A program made the translations under genes and the position numbers. A stretch of DNA of 64,000 nt from Paucibacter sp. KCTC 42545 (GTDB lineage: Bacteria; Pseudomonadota; Gammaproteobacteria; Burkholderiales; Burkholderiaceae_C): the NCBI RefSeq assembly GCF_001477625.1, contig NZ_CP013692.1:2542001-2606000 (forward strand), written 5' to 3'. Positions within the stretch are counted from its first letter, which is position 1, and each line of letters opens with the position of its first letter. Under the pieces are notes generated by a model that was not told the DNA's origin, did not search any database, and saw nothing but the letters and a program-made list of their open reading frames with translations. Shown in pieces: positions 47,516 to 56,563 of this stretch.

Positions 47516-48298
47516 TCAAACACCAAATCCGTCATCGGCCTGAATCACAGCGCCGTTGATGAAGTGGCTCTCATTGGCGCACAACATCAACAAGCTGGTG
47601 TCCAGATCACGCGGCTGCCCCACTCGCTTGCGGGGCAGCAGCTCCATCAGCTTCTTGCCTTGCTCGGTGCCCCAATGGTGGTGATTGATCTCGGTATCGA
47701 TATAGCCTGGGCAGATGGCATTGACGTTGATGCCGTACTTACCCCACTCCAAGGCCATGGCGCGGGTCATGTGAATGACGGCGGCCTTGCTCATCGAATA
47801 CACGCCAATCTGGCTCAACACCCGCAGCCCCGCCATCGAGGCGATATTGACGATGCGCCCACCAATAAAGGTGCCCGGCGCCGAGCCACGCGCCCGGCCC
47901 AACATGCGCTTGCCCACCTCTTGCGCAACGAAGAAGGCGCCGCGCACATTGGTGTCCATCACAAAATCGTAATCGTCCGGCCCCACATCCAGCAGCGGCT
48001 GGGTGCGGCTGACGCCGGAGTTATTGATCAGGATGTCGAGCGTACCCACCTCGGTCTCGGCATGCGCCACCGCCGACTTGATGCTGTCCAGATCGGTCAC
48101 ATCCAGATGCACCACATGGGCATCCCCGCCCGCGCCTTCGATCTCACTGCGCAGGGTTTTAAGCCGCTCGGTGCGGCGGCCAGCCAACACCACACAGGCA
48201 CCGGCCTGCGCCAAGGTCTTGGCGAACTGCGCGCCCAAGCCGCTGGAGGCGCCGGTGATCAAAGCCACCCGGCCTGACAAGTCAATGCTGTAGCTCAT
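47516..48298 (-). CDS. Short-chain dehydrogenase/reductase (FabG-like)
   Basis: The 260-residue enzyme has the NAD(P) motif TGASSGLGAQFA near residues 15-26, NNSGV near 92-96 and an intact catalytic Ser...Tyr-x3-Lys (IASMAGLRVLSQIGVYSMSK). It also has ICPGYIDTE, a typical substrate-side loop. Members with this pattern are 3-oxoacyl or hydroxyacyl-CoA dehydrogenases and sugar alcohol reductases; the substrate is not set by sequence. The ATG at 48298 has GAGG 8 bp upstream. Unlike the SDR at 19359, all catalytic residues are present. Confidence 0.9.
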   Translation of the reverse strand: MSYSIDLSGRVALITGASSGLGAQFAKTLAQAGACVVLAGRRTERLKTLRSEIEGAGGDAHVVHLDVTDLDSIKSAVAHAETEVGTLDILINNSGVSRTQPLLDVGPDDYDFVMDTNVRGAFFVAQEVGKRMLGRARGSAPGTFIGGRIVNIASMAGLRVLSQIGVYSMSKAAVIHMTRAMALEWGKYGINVNAICPGYIDTEINHHHWGTEQGKKLMELLPRKRVGQPRDLDTSLLMLCANESHFINGAVIQADDGFGV

Positions 48299-48478
48299 GG
48301 GGGAAACCTCAGAAAAGTTCTGCCTTGACGATAGCATGCCCGCCTTCGTCAGCCCCCACATTCTGGTCAAAAACCAGGCTCACACGCCCATGCCTCAAGC
48401 GCCCCAAATGCGAGCGCCCGAACGGAAATTTAGTACCTTTGCCGGCCGCATCCGGGCAGCCGCCGCAGCGCAGCCGAA

Positions 48479-49141
48479 TCAGGGGCGCGGTTCGCGCGTG
48501 ATGATGGCCAGCGGGATCAGGATGGGCGCCAGCACCGCAAAGTAGACCAGCAAGATGCCGTCGCTGCCGACGGTCAGCGGCGTGGCCAAGCTGTCGGCCA
48601 TGGCGCTGCCACGGCTTTGGTCGACGCTGATCTCCACCGTGTAGCTCTTGTTGAGCGGCTCCAGCTGGCGCCCTTCGCGGAAAGCGCCTTGCAAAAAGCG
48701 TTGGCCCTTCAACTCGCCGTCCAACCGCCATGGCCCGCCGTCCGCCGAGGCGGTGAAACCAAGCCCCCGCGCCGCCTGCGCTTGCTGCTCGTCCAGGGGC
48801 TTGACCAGGCTGAGTTGGTAGCGGCCGCTGATGCCGTTTTCCGCATCCACATGAAGCTGGGAAATCTCCCCGTCCATGCTTTGATGCAAAGGCGAAGCCA
48901 GGCTCGCCACCAATTGCGCCGGCGCATCCAACACATAGTGGTAGCTGCGGCCAATGAAAACGATGTGCTTGCCATCACGCGAGATCAGCAAGGCCTTGAC
49001 CGTCTCGGTATAGGGCTTGATGGGTGCTTTCAAGCTGGAGCTCTCGGCACAGCCGCCCAGTGTGGCCAAACCGCTCAAAGCCAAGGGAGTGGCGCCGGCC
49101 AGGCGAAGGAATTGACGGCGAGGCAGCAAGAGTTGGGTCAT
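48479..49141 (-). CDS. Predicted Tat-exported lipoprotein with C-terminal membrane helix, unknown function
   Basis: The 220-residue protein begins MTQLLLPRRQFLRLAGATPL, with a twin-arginine-like RRQFLRL. Then comes a lipobox ending LGGC near residue 31, so it is probably a lipoprotein, perhaps exported folded. The middle has ISRDGKHIVFIGRSYHYVLDA and a repeated beta-rich pattern; the C-terminus has one hydrophobic helix (ILLVYFAVLAPILIPLAIIT) followed by charged residues. No family was recognised. It lies alone between the SDR gene and the ETF-QO gene. Confidence 0.7.
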   Translation of the reverse strand: MTQLLLPRRQFLRLAGATPLALSGLATLGGCAESSSLKAPIKPYTETVKALLISRDGKHIVFIGRSYHYVLDAPAQLVASLASPLHQSMDGEISQLHVDAENGISGRYQLSLVKPLDEQQAQAARGLGFTASADGGPWRLDGELKGQRFLQGAFREGRQLEPLNKSYTVEISVDQSRGSAMADSLATPLTVGSDGILLVYFAVLAPILIPLAIITREPRP

Positions 49142-49413
49142 GGCAAGCGCATAAGTCCTGAGCGGTGGGGTGCGCGCAGGCTAGCAGCATGTGCGCCTAG
49201 CGGACCACCTTGGCGGCGATTCTAGAGTTGCGCTTCCAAAAACCGACGCTCGATCAAACCGCCCGTCCAGCGGCTCAATCTCGCACCCCATTGCCCCGCC
49301 ACAACGCTGGCTTAGGTCAGACTGCCTACAAAATCGAACGACCGTGCTTTTTATGCCAGAGGCTGGCTAGAATCGCTGCCAATTCGACGCTTACTTTTTC
49401 AGGACCTTCAGCA

Positions 49414-51099
49414 ATGACCCCACAGGACATCCTCGCCCAATACGGCCCGCGTGAATCTATGGACTATGACGTGGTCGTGGTGGGCGGCGGCCCCGGCGGC
49501 CTGGCCACCGCCATCCGGCTCAAACAACTGGCGGCTGCCAAGGGCAGCGAGCTGTCCGTCGTGGTGCTGGAAAAAGGCTCCGAGCCTGGCGCCCACATCC
49601 TCTCTGGCGCGGTGATGGATCCGCGCGCGCTGACCGAGCTGCTGCCCAATTGGCAAGAGCTGGGCGCGCCACTGAACCAGCCCGTCACTGAAGACGAAGT
49701 GCTGTTCCTCAGCGAAACCGGCGCCCAGCAAACCCCGCAGTGGCTGATTCCCGGCTGCTTCCACAATCACGGCAATTTCGTCATTTCGCTGGGCGCCGTG
49801 ACCAAGTGGCTGGGCGAGCAAGCCGAGAGCCTGGGCGTGGAAATCTTCCCTGGTTTCACCGCCGCCGAAGTGGTTTACGGTGAAGACGGCGCCGTGCGCG
49901 GCGTGGCCACCGGCAATCTGGGCGTGGGCAAGGACGGCGAGCCGACCGAGAACTTCCAACTGGGCATGGAGCTGCTGGGCAAATACACCATCTTCGCCGA
50001 AGGCGCGCGCGGCCATCTGGGCAAGCAGCTGATCGCCAAGTACGCGCTCGACGCCGGCAAGGATCCGCAGAGTTATGCCCTGGGTATCAAGGAGCTGTGG
50101 GAAGTGCCCGCCGACCAAGCCCAGCCTGGCCTAGTCGTGCACACCGCCGGCTGGCCAATGAATGCCGACACCTACGGCGGCGGCTTCCTCTACCACCTGG
50201 AAGGCAATAAGGTCACGCTGGGCTATGTGGTCGGCCTCGACTACAAAAACCCCTGGCTCTCGCCTTTCGAGGAAATGCAGCGCTGGAAGACTCACCCCAG
50301 CATCCGCAAGCACATCGAAGGCGGCAAGCGCATCAGCTACGGCGCACGCGCCATCACGGCCGGCGGCTTGCTGAGCCTGCCCAAGACCGTGTTCCCGGGT
50401 GGTGCACTCGTGGGCTGCGACGCCGGCTATCTGAACGCCTCGCGCATCAAGGGCAGCCACGCCGCGATCAAGAGCGGCATGCTGGCCGCTGAAGCCGCGT
50501 TCGAGGCGGTGACGGCGGGCCGTCAATACGACGAACTCAGCGCCTACCCGGCCGCGTTTGAGCAGAGCTGGTTGCACACCGAGCTGGATCAGGCGCGCAA
50601 CTTCAAGCAATGGTTCAAGAAGGGCAACCGGGTCGGCACTTTGATGACCGGCATCGAGCAGTGGCTGCTGCCCAAGCTGGGCATCAAGAGCCCACCGTGG
50701 ACCATCCACCGCCCGCAAGCCGATCATCTCTACCTGCGCCCCGCAGCCGAGATGCCCAAAATCGACTATCCCAAGCCGGATGGCAAGCTGACGTTCGATC
50801 GCCTCTCTTCGGTCTTCGTCTCGAACACCAACCACGAAGAGAACCAGCCTGCCCACCTGACGCTGAAAGACGCCTCGGTTCCGGTGGCGATCAATCTGGC
50901 CAAGTACGCCGGCCCCGAGAGCCGCTACTGCCCCGCCGGTGTGTACGAGTTCGTGAAATCTGAAGCCGGTGAAGACCGCCTGCAAATCAATGCGCAGAAC
51001 TGCGTGCATTGCAAGACTTGCGACATCAAGGACCCGACGCAGAACATCGTTTGGGTCACACCCGAAGGCGGCGGCGGGCCGAACTACGCGGGCATGTAA
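49414..51099 (+). CDS. Electron transfer flavoprotein-ubiquinone oxidoreductase (ETF-QO)
   Basis: The 561-residue membrane-associated flavoprotein passes electrons from ETF, and so from acyl-CoA and other dehydrogenases, to ubiquinone. It has the FAD motif VVVVGGGPGGLATA near residues 20-33. The C-terminal 4Fe-4S site is CPAGVYEFV followed by NCVHCKTCDIKDPTQNI, and it ends EGGGGPNYAGM. Length is normal. The ATG at 49414 has AGGA 9 bp upstream; the frame is open 204 bp further upstream without good features. It could accept electrons generated by the PimC/PimD pair. Confidence 0.96.
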   Translation: MTPQDILAQYGPRESMDYDVVVVGGGPGGLATAIRLKQLAAAKGSELSVVVLEKGSEPGAHILSGAVMDPRALTELLPNWQELGAPLNQPVTEDEVLFLSETGAQQTPQWLIPGCFHNHGNFVISLGAVTKWLGEQAESLGVEIFPGFTAAEVVYGEDGAVRGVATGNLGVGKDGEPTENFQLGMELLGKYTIFAEGARGHLGKQLIAKYALDAGKDPQSYALGIKELWEVPADQAQPGLVVHTAGWPMNADTYGGGFLYHLEGNKVTLGYVVGLDYKNPWLSPFEEMQRWKTHPSIRKHIEGGKRISYGARAITAGGLLSLPKTVFPGGALVGCDAGYLNASRIKGSHAAIKSGMLAAEAAFEAVTAGRQYDELSAYPAAFEQSWLHTELDQARNFKQWFKKGNRVGTLMTGIEQWLLPKLGIKSPPWTIHRPQADHLYLRPAAEMPKIDYPKPDGKLTFDRLSSVFVSNTNHEENQPAHLTLKDASVPVAINLAKYAGPESRYCPAGVYEFVKSEAGEDRLQINAQNCVHCKTCDIKDPTQNIVWVTPEGGGGPNYAGM

Positions 51100-51181
51100 A
51101 AAGCCTGCGCGTGGCGCGCCGATTCAAAGCGCGCTGCGCTTCGTGGCGCCACGGCGCCACCACTTGATTCGTAGTCTGCGC

Positions 51182-51225
51182 GGCCACCTCCAAGCCAAGC
51201 CTTGTTCGCCAAGGCTGGCCGGTGG
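51182..51225 (+). other. Stem-loop in the ETF-QO downstream region
   Basis: AGCCTTG (51198-51204) pairs with CAAGGCT (51210-51216), and outer GGCC/GGTGG-type pairs extend it. No T run follows. It may be a weak terminator or RNA structure after ETF-QO. Confidence 0.3.
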
Positions 51226-51265
51226 AAGGGGCCGCCGCACTGCGGCCGGCTGTACAGCCCCGCGC

Positions 51266-51919
51266 TTAACGCAGCATCCCAGCCAGCCGCGCCTTCACCT
51301 GCGGCCATTCGCTGCGGATGATGGAAAAGTAGACCGTGTCGCGCACGCGCCCGTCCGGGCAGATCACATGGCTGCGGAACACGCCCTCTTGCGTGGCACC
51401 AATGCGCGCGATCGCGGCGCGTGACTTGGCGTTGAGGAAGTCCGTCTTCAGCTCCACCCGCAAGGCATCCAAGACCTCGAAGGCATGGGTCAGCAGCAAG
51501 GTCTTGGCCTCGGTGTTGGCGCCGCTGCGCTGATGTGAGGGGGCCACCCAGGTCCAGCCGATTTCCAAGCGCCGGTCCTTGGCCGAAATGCTGCCAAAGC
51601 GGGTGCTGCCGATGATGGCCTGGCTCTGCACATCCTGAATCACAAAAGGCAAGGCCGTGCCTTTGGCCTGCTCTTGCAAGGCCAGCTCCACATACTGCTG
51701 CATATCAGCGCGGTCACGCATCAAGGTCGGCACCCAGGTCCATAGCGCCGGCACCAGGCCGACTTCGGCCAGGGCATCCACATGCTCCAGGCTCATCGGC
51801 AGCAAGCGCACATGGCACCCCTCCAGGATGCAGGCCTGCAACTGCAAGTGCCGCACATGGGTCATGGTCAGGGCCGCAACGGCGGTGGCGGCTTGGGTTT
51901 GCTCGGTGGCGCTCATCAT
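51266..51919 (-). CDS. GNAT acetyltransferase, RimJ/RimL type
   Basis: The 217-residue protein has an N-terminal extension of about 28 residues and then a RimL-like GNAT fold: CHVRLLPMSLEHVDALAEVG, VIQDVQSQAIIGSTRFGSI, the CoA-binding region WVAPSHQRSGANTEAKTLLL and IARIGATQEGVFRSHVICPDG. It lacks a specific substrate signature; ribosomal protein or small-molecule N-acetylation is possible. Two ATGs at 51919 and 51916 are both usable, with a TTG at 51922. It lies downstream of a PaiB remnant on the same strand. Confidence 0.85.
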   Translation of the reverse strand: MMSATEQTQAATAVAALTMTHVRHLQLQACILEGCHVRLLPMSLEHVDALAEVGLVPALWTWVPTLMRDRADMQQYVELALQEQAKGTALPFVIQDVQSQAIIGSTRFGSISAKDRRLEIGWTWVAPSHQRSGANTEAKTLLLTHAFEVLDALRVELKTDFLNAKSRAAIARIGATQEGVFRSHVICPDGRVRDTVYFSIIRSEWPQVKARLAGMLR

Positions 51920-51946
51920 CAAATACTCATCATCTCGTTAGGTTGA

Positions 51947-52105
51947 TCAAAGCAACAGGTCAAAGGGCCTGATCACAGGGACAGACGCTGCATCCAGTCG
52001 GCCACCGCCGAAGCCTGCTTCTGCACCCAGGCCCAATGGTTGCTCGGCAATCAGCTGCCGAATCTGCGAGGCATCGCTCCAATCGAAATGCGCGGGGGTA
52101 TACAT
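51947..52105 (-). pseudogene. Truncated PaiB-like (FMN-binding negative regulator) N-terminus
   Basis: A 52-codon ORF starts MYTPAHFDWSDASQIRQLI, which is the start of PaiB/FMN-binding transcriptional regulators (normally about 200-220 residues). After about 24 residues the similarity stops and a short unrelated tail runs to a stop. The rest of the gene is missing, so it looks like a remnant left by deletion. It shares the strand with the acetyltransferase gene below it; PaiA and PaiB are an acetyltransferase/regulator pair elsewhere, so the neighbourhood is suggestive. Confidence 0.5.
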
Positions 52106-52456
52106 GGCCGGAACATCTTGAGGGTATTGGAGCCGCCAAGCATAAGGCGCCGAACATACGGATTCCTTGAAGCGCCCCCAAATTTCATGAACACCCGGGC
52201 AAATGCGGTGATCTAACGCCCATAGTCCACGCTATGCTCAATGCTCAACCGGTCCCCCAGCAACAGGCTTGCTTGCGGGCGAACCGCCTCCGTCCCGAAT
52301 GGACGGCACAAGCAGAGGCAGCGGTTTCATGGTCGATCACTACCGCATGAACAGGCTCATCAGGCAGCCAGGCGTTGACCGCCAGGATGGGGCCTTTCGC
52401 AGGCCCGGCAGCCCTGCGTCGGCCGCCGCACCATCAGCGCTCAACCGCGCTGCACC
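52106..52456. other. 351-bp stretch before the GGDEF-EAL gene
   Basis: No gene, RNA or clear promoter element was recognised. The frame directly upstream of the GGDEF-EAL start is GC-rich and lacks coding character. The promoter of the GGDEF-EAL gene must lie here. Confidence 0.4.
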
Positions 52457-54706
52457 ATGAGGTTCAACAAACCCAGCTGGGGCGCCTATTTGGTGGTTTG
52501 CATCGTCTTGATGGTATGCACCACCGCCTTCTTCCTGCTGCGTGAGCAGGCGCAGATTTGGAGCAGCGCCACGCAGAACAGTCGTGATGCCGCAATCAGC
52601 CTGCAGACATCCATGAGCAGCCTGCTGGCCCAATCGGTTGCCAGCATCGAAGGCATTCAACACCATCTGCAAGACGAAGAAAACACGTCCGGCAACGAGG
52701 CCATTCGCATCACCCGCAGTGCGATGCGGTTTGACCCGCTCTCCACCTACCTGGGATTCAGGGACCGGATCAGCGGCCGCTACTTCGTGATGGACCGAGA
52801 TGGGCATCTGGTCAACACGGCCGCGGGCCGCTATCTGGCCACGCAATGGACCAGCCCGAACTCCGACCAGGTCGAGATCCTGCCGCTGGTGCAAATGCCG
52901 GGTGACTCGACCTGGTACATGCCTTTGTTACTGAAGATTCAGGGGCGAGAGGTCGAGTCAGACCTGACCTTTGCGCTGGTTTCGGTCAACCGCCTGGTGG
53001 CCGGCACCTCACACCTGAAAACCATGCCCGGCAGCTTTCTGGTGATCATCAACACCAATGGCCGGCGCCTGCTAAGACTCAAGAAACTGGATGAGCCCCA
53101 GGACATCAATGGCCCACCGGTGGCTCAAGACATCGTCGACTTGATCAAAAAGCACAAGCAAGGCAATTTTGAACGCGTCAGTGCCCTTGACGGTGTGCGC
53201 TCGATCTTTGGCTACTCAGTCTCTGACAGCCTCCCCTTCCAAGTCGCCATCGGCGTGCCCGTGAAGCTGCTGTATGCGCGCTGGGCCACGCAGTCGCTGG
53301 CGCCCTTGATCGTGCTATTGGTTTCTGTCAGCTTGATTGCCTGGCTGGGCTCGCGCCTGAAAGCAGCCTTCCGGCAACTGCAAGCCACCACCACAGAGCA
53401 GGCATATGCCGCCAGGCACGACAAGCTAACCGGCCTGCTCAGCCGCGAGGCCTTCATCCACGACGTCAACCAACAGATGGCCGCGGCCGCTGCGCAGGAC
53501 GAGGCGCCCGCCGAGCCCGCCACGGTGATGCTGCTGAACCTGAATCGCTTCAAGGACATCAATGACACCTTGGGCCACGAGGCAGGTGACAGCCTCTTGG
53601 TTGAAGTGGGCCGCCGCTTGACCGACTCCTTGGCCGGCCACCAGGCCTTGATCGCGCGCTTGGGAGGCGACGAGTTCGCGGTCTATATGGCGGAGTCAAC
53701 AGCCAGCAATTGGCTATCGCAAGCCCCTCACTCGGGCTACGCCCAGGTGTCCAGACGCTTGCAAGTACATCGCAGCGAGTTGGAGTTCTCAGCCAGCATT
53801 GGCTATGCGAATTGGCCCCAAGATGCGGCCAGCACCGATGAGCTGCTGCGCTGCGCCGATGTGGCGATGAATCACGCCAAGCTCAACCTCAAGCCCATGA
53901 GCCCCTACCTGGCCGCCTTCGACAGCTTCTCGCCCGATATGCTGGAGCTGCGGGCCGACTTCATCAAGGCCTTGCGCAGTGAGGGACTGAGTCTGGACTA
54001 CCAGGCCAAAGTCAGGCTCAGCGATGGCGCTTTGATTGGCGTCGAGGCACTGGCACGCTGGGTCCACCCAAGCAAGGGCAACATACCGCCGCTGACCTTC
54101 ATCCCGCTGGCCGAAAACTCAGAGCTGATTCACGACTTCACTCATTTCGTTTTGGAAGCCGCCCTGCTCCAGGCCAAGGCCTGGGAACAGGCCGGCCATC
54201 CGCTGCCGGTGGCGGTCAATTTGAGTGTCAACAACTTGCTCGACCATCGTTTTGTTGAGCGCCTGGATGCGCTGCTCAAGCGCATCGACTTATCACCCAG
54301 CTTGCTAGAGATTGAGGTCACCGAGAGCGCCGTGATGCGCCACCCTGAGCTCACGCTCAAAACCCTGCACGCTATTCGGCACATGGGCCTGCGCCTCTCC
54401 ATTGACGACTTCGGCACCGGCTATGCCTCGCTGGCCTATCTGAAGCAGCTACCTGTTCACTGCTTGAAGATCGACCGCGCCTTCATAGACAACCTGGACG
54501 GCGACGACGCCAACCGGCGCATCGTCAAGAGCTCTATCCAGCTCGCCCACGAGTTCAATCTCGATGTGGTGGCCGAAGGCGTTGAAGACGCCGCCGCCGC
54601 CGCCCTGCTGCGCGACTATGGCTGCGAATATGCCCAAGGCTACTTTTTCGCGCGACCCGTGAGTGCCTCGGCGCTGGCTGAGCGCTGGTGGGCCACCAAG
54701 GCTTAA
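52457..54706 (+). CDS. Membrane GGDEF-EAL protein, probable cyclic-di-GMP phosphodiesterase
   Basis: The 749-residue protein has one N-terminal helix (YLVVCIVLMVCTTAFFLL), a periplasmic sensor region of about 250 residues (double-Cache-like), and a second helix near 280-297. The GGDEF domain at residues about 315-465 has an intact GGDEF at 403-407. The EAL domain has GVEALARWVHP with Glu530-Ala-Leu, DDFGTGYASLAYLKQLP and IDRAFID. EAL metal ligands look present, so degradation of cyclic di-GMP is likely; the GGDEF half may be active or regulatory. No RxxD site is evident. Confidence 0.92.
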   Translation: MRFNKPSWGAYLVVCIVLMVCTTAFFLLREQAQIWSSATQNSRDAAISLQTSMSSLLAQSVASIEGIQHHLQDEENTSGNEAIRITRSAMRFDPLSTYLGFRDRISGRYFVMDRDGHLVNTAAGRYLATQWTSPNSDQVEILPLVQMPGDSTWYMPLLLKIQGREVESDLTFALVSVNRLVAGTSHLKTMPGSFLVIINTNGRRLLRLKKLDEPQDINGPPVAQDIVDLIKKHKQGNFERVSALDGVRSIFGYSVSDSLPFQVAIGVPVKLLYARWATQSLAPLIVLLVSVSLIAWLGSRLKAAFRQLQATTTEQAYAARHDKLTGLLSREAFIHDVNQQMAAAAAQDEAPAEPATVMLLNLNRFKDINDTLGHEAGDSLLVEVGRRLTDSLAGHQALIARLGGDEFAVYMAESTASNWLSQAPHSGYAQVSRRLQVHRSELEFSASIGYANWPQDAASTDELLRCADVAMNHAKLNLKPMSPYLAAFDSFSPDMLELRADFIKALRSEGLSLDYQAKVRLSDGALIGVEALARWVHPSKGNIPPLTFIPLAENSELIHDFTHFVLEAALLQAKAWEQAGHPLPVAVNLSVNNLLDHRFVERLDALLKRIDLSPSLLEIEVTESAVMRHPELTLKTLHAIRHMGLRLSIDDFGTGYASLAYLKQLPVHCLKIDRAFIDNLDGDDANRRIVKSSIQLAHEFNLDVVAEGVEDAAAAALLRDYGCEYAQGYFFARPVSASALAERWWATKA

Positions 54707-54850
54707 GCGCTACCGCGGTCTGAGCCTAAGCCCCACGCTGCAACCGAAAGAGCGATCCGGAATAACGAAACAATCGCGCGGATCCACAAGCTCAGGCATC
54801 GCCAGTCAGCCGATCAAATTGCGCGCCGCAAGATTGGGCGCCCACAACGC

Positions 54851-54892
54851 AAAAACCCCTGAATCGCAAGCAGAACTTGCAAATCAGGGGTT
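54851..54892 (-). terminator. Terminator of the tRNA-Ser gene
   Basis: On the minus strand AACCCCTGA...TCAGGGGTT with a nested GCAAG/CTTGC stem ends in TTTTT, about 15 bp after the tRNA CCA end. Confidence 0.9.
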
Positions 54893-54904
54893 GAGCGTAT
54901 TACT

Positions 54905-54996
54905 TGGAGGAGACGGAGGGATTCGAACCCTCGATGCGGTTTAAAGCGCATACTCCCTTAGCAGGGGAGCACCTTCGGCCACTCGGTCACGTCTCC
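54905..54996 (-). tRNA. tRNA-Ser (anticodon GCU)
   Basis: Ninety-two nt fold as a class II tRNA: acceptor GGAGACG/CGTCTCC, D stem ACC/GGT, anticodon stem CTCCC/GGGAG around CTGCTAA (anticodon GCU, reading AGC/AGU), long variable arm ATGCG/CGCAT, T stem GAGGG/CCCTC around TTCGAAT, and an encoded CCA. Position 73 reads U, whereas serine tRNAs normally have G73. It is antisense to the tail of the GGDEF-EAL transcript unit and is followed by its own terminator. Confidence 0.95.
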
Positions 54997-55090
54997 GGCC
55001 TAGCCTTGCATTCTATACGAAGAATTTGGGGCGTTTTGGAAAAACCCAGAAGATTTCTAATATTTCTAGATTTTCAAGCTGAAGCCTTAG

Positions 55091-56359
55091 TTAGACCGGA
55101 TCCTTTTCCAGCTCGAAAGCTTTGTGCAGGGCGCGCACGGCCAACTCCATGTACTTCTCGTCGATCACGACGCTGGTCTTGATTTCGCTGGTGGAGATCA
55201 TCTGGATGTTGATGCCCTCTTCGCTCAGCGCGCGGAACATCTTCGACGCCACGCCCACATGCGAGCGCATGCCGATGCCGACGATGGACACCTTGCAGAT
55301 CTTCGGGTCGCCTTGGACCTTGGCGGCTTGCGTGGCCGGGCCAACGGTGCCCTCCAGCAAGGCCATGGTGCGCGCGTAGTCGTTACGGTGCACGGTGAAG
55401 CTGAAGTCGGTCTTGCCTTCTTGCGAGACGTTTTGAATGATGACGTCGATGTCGATATTCGCCTCGGCCACCGGGCCCAGGATTTGATAGGCGATACCGG
55501 GCTTGTCCGGCACACCCAGCAGGGTCACCTTGGCTTCGTCGCGGTTGAAGGCAATGCCGGAAACGACGGCTTGTTCCATTTTTTCGTCCTCTTCAAAACT
55601 GATCAGGGTGCCAGACTTGGCTTCTTCTTCGATGTCGATGTCCCAGGGTGTGAAGCTGGAAAGCACGCGCAGCGGCACGCGGTATTTACCGGCGAACTCC
55701 ACCGAACGGATCTGCAAGATCTTGGAGCCCAGCGAGGCCATTTCCAGCATCTCTTCGAAGCTGATGGTGTGCAGGCGGCGTGCCTCGGGCACGATGCGCG
55801 GGTCGGTCGTGTAAACGCCGTCCACATCGGTGTAAATCAGGCATTCGGCCGCCTTCATCGCGGCGGCAATGGCCACGGCTGAAGTGTCCGAACCACCACG
55901 ACCCAGGGTGGTGATGTTCATCTCATCATCCACGCCCTGGAAGCCGGCGATCACCACCACCTTGCCGGCGGCAAGGTCGGCACGCACGCGGCTGTCTTCG
56001 ATGCTCTCGATGCGCGCCTTGGTGTAGGACGAATCGGTGTTGAGCGGCACTTGCCAGCCGGTGTAGCTGACGGCCTCAATGCCTTCGGCCTGCAAGGCAA
56101 TGGCCAGCAAGCCCACCGAGACCTGCTCGCCGGTGGAGGCAATCATGTCGAATTCGCGATTGAGTTCAGCGCTGCCGCTGCTGGGCGCCAATTCCTTGGC
56201 CAGGCCCAGCAAACGGTTGGTTTCGCCACTCATCGCCGATGGCACGACCACCATTTGATGGCCGGCGCGGGCCCATTTGGCAACGCGCTTGGCGACATTG
56301 CGGATGCGGTCGGTCGAGCCCATCGACGTGCCGCCGTATTTATGAACAATCAGGGCCAT
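55091..56359 (-). CDS. lysC: Aspartate kinase
   Basis: The 422-residue enzyme phosphorylates aspartate at the head of lysine, threonine and methionine synthesis. It begins MALIVHKYGGTSMGS (KYGGTS at 7-12), has the catalytic-domain block GRGGSDTSAVAIAAA, and two C-terminal ACT domains with QNVSQEGKTDFSFTV and VGIGMRSHVGVASKMF. Length fits single-function kinases that are feedback-inhibited by lysine and threonine. The ATG at 56359 gives the standard start; the open frame further upstream is not conserved-looking. Confidence 0.96.
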   Translation of the reverse strand: MALIVHKYGGTSMGSTDRIRNVAKRVAKWARAGHQMVVVPSAMSGETNRLLGLAKELAPSSGSAELNREFDMIASTGEQVSVGLLAIALQAEGIEAVSYTGWQVPLNTDSSYTKARIESIEDSRVRADLAAGKVVVIAGFQGVDDEMNITTLGRGGSDTSAVAIAAAMKAAECLIYTDVDGVYTTDPRIVPEARRLHTISFEEMLEMASLGSKILQIRSVEFAGKYRVPLRVLSSFTPWDIDIEEEAKSGTLISFEEDEKMEQAVVSGIAFNRDEAKVTLLGVPDKPGIAYQILGPVAEANIDIDVIIQNVSQEGKTDFSFTVHRNDYARTMALLEGTVGPATQAAKVQGDPKICKVSIVGIGMRSHVGVASKMFRALSEEGINIQMISTSEIKTSVVIDEKYMELAVRALHKAFELEKDPV

Positions 56360-56563
56360 AGTAAGTCGCTGAGAAGCGAGAGTTGAGGCGTGAAAAAAGG
56401 AAACGTTCGTTCGTCCGTTCACGGGCCTTGCGGGGGTGGTCAAGGCGCCGGCACCGTTGGCGGGTGACGCCAGGGCTGCAGCCCCTGATTCTAGCTGCTG
56501 CGTTGCAGCAATATGAAGGCGCTCAATCAGTGTTCCAGCACGTCACGGCCTCTACAGCTGACG

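Noticed and set aside
52256..52325. Possible riboswitch-like folding before the GGDEF-EAL gene
   Set aside because: Short GC-rich complementary runs only; no conserved cyclic-di-GMP riboswitch core was seen.
54663..55182. Two plus-strand frames over the tRNA-Ser gene
   Set aside because: They read through the tRNA antisense strand and its terminator, so they are not genes.
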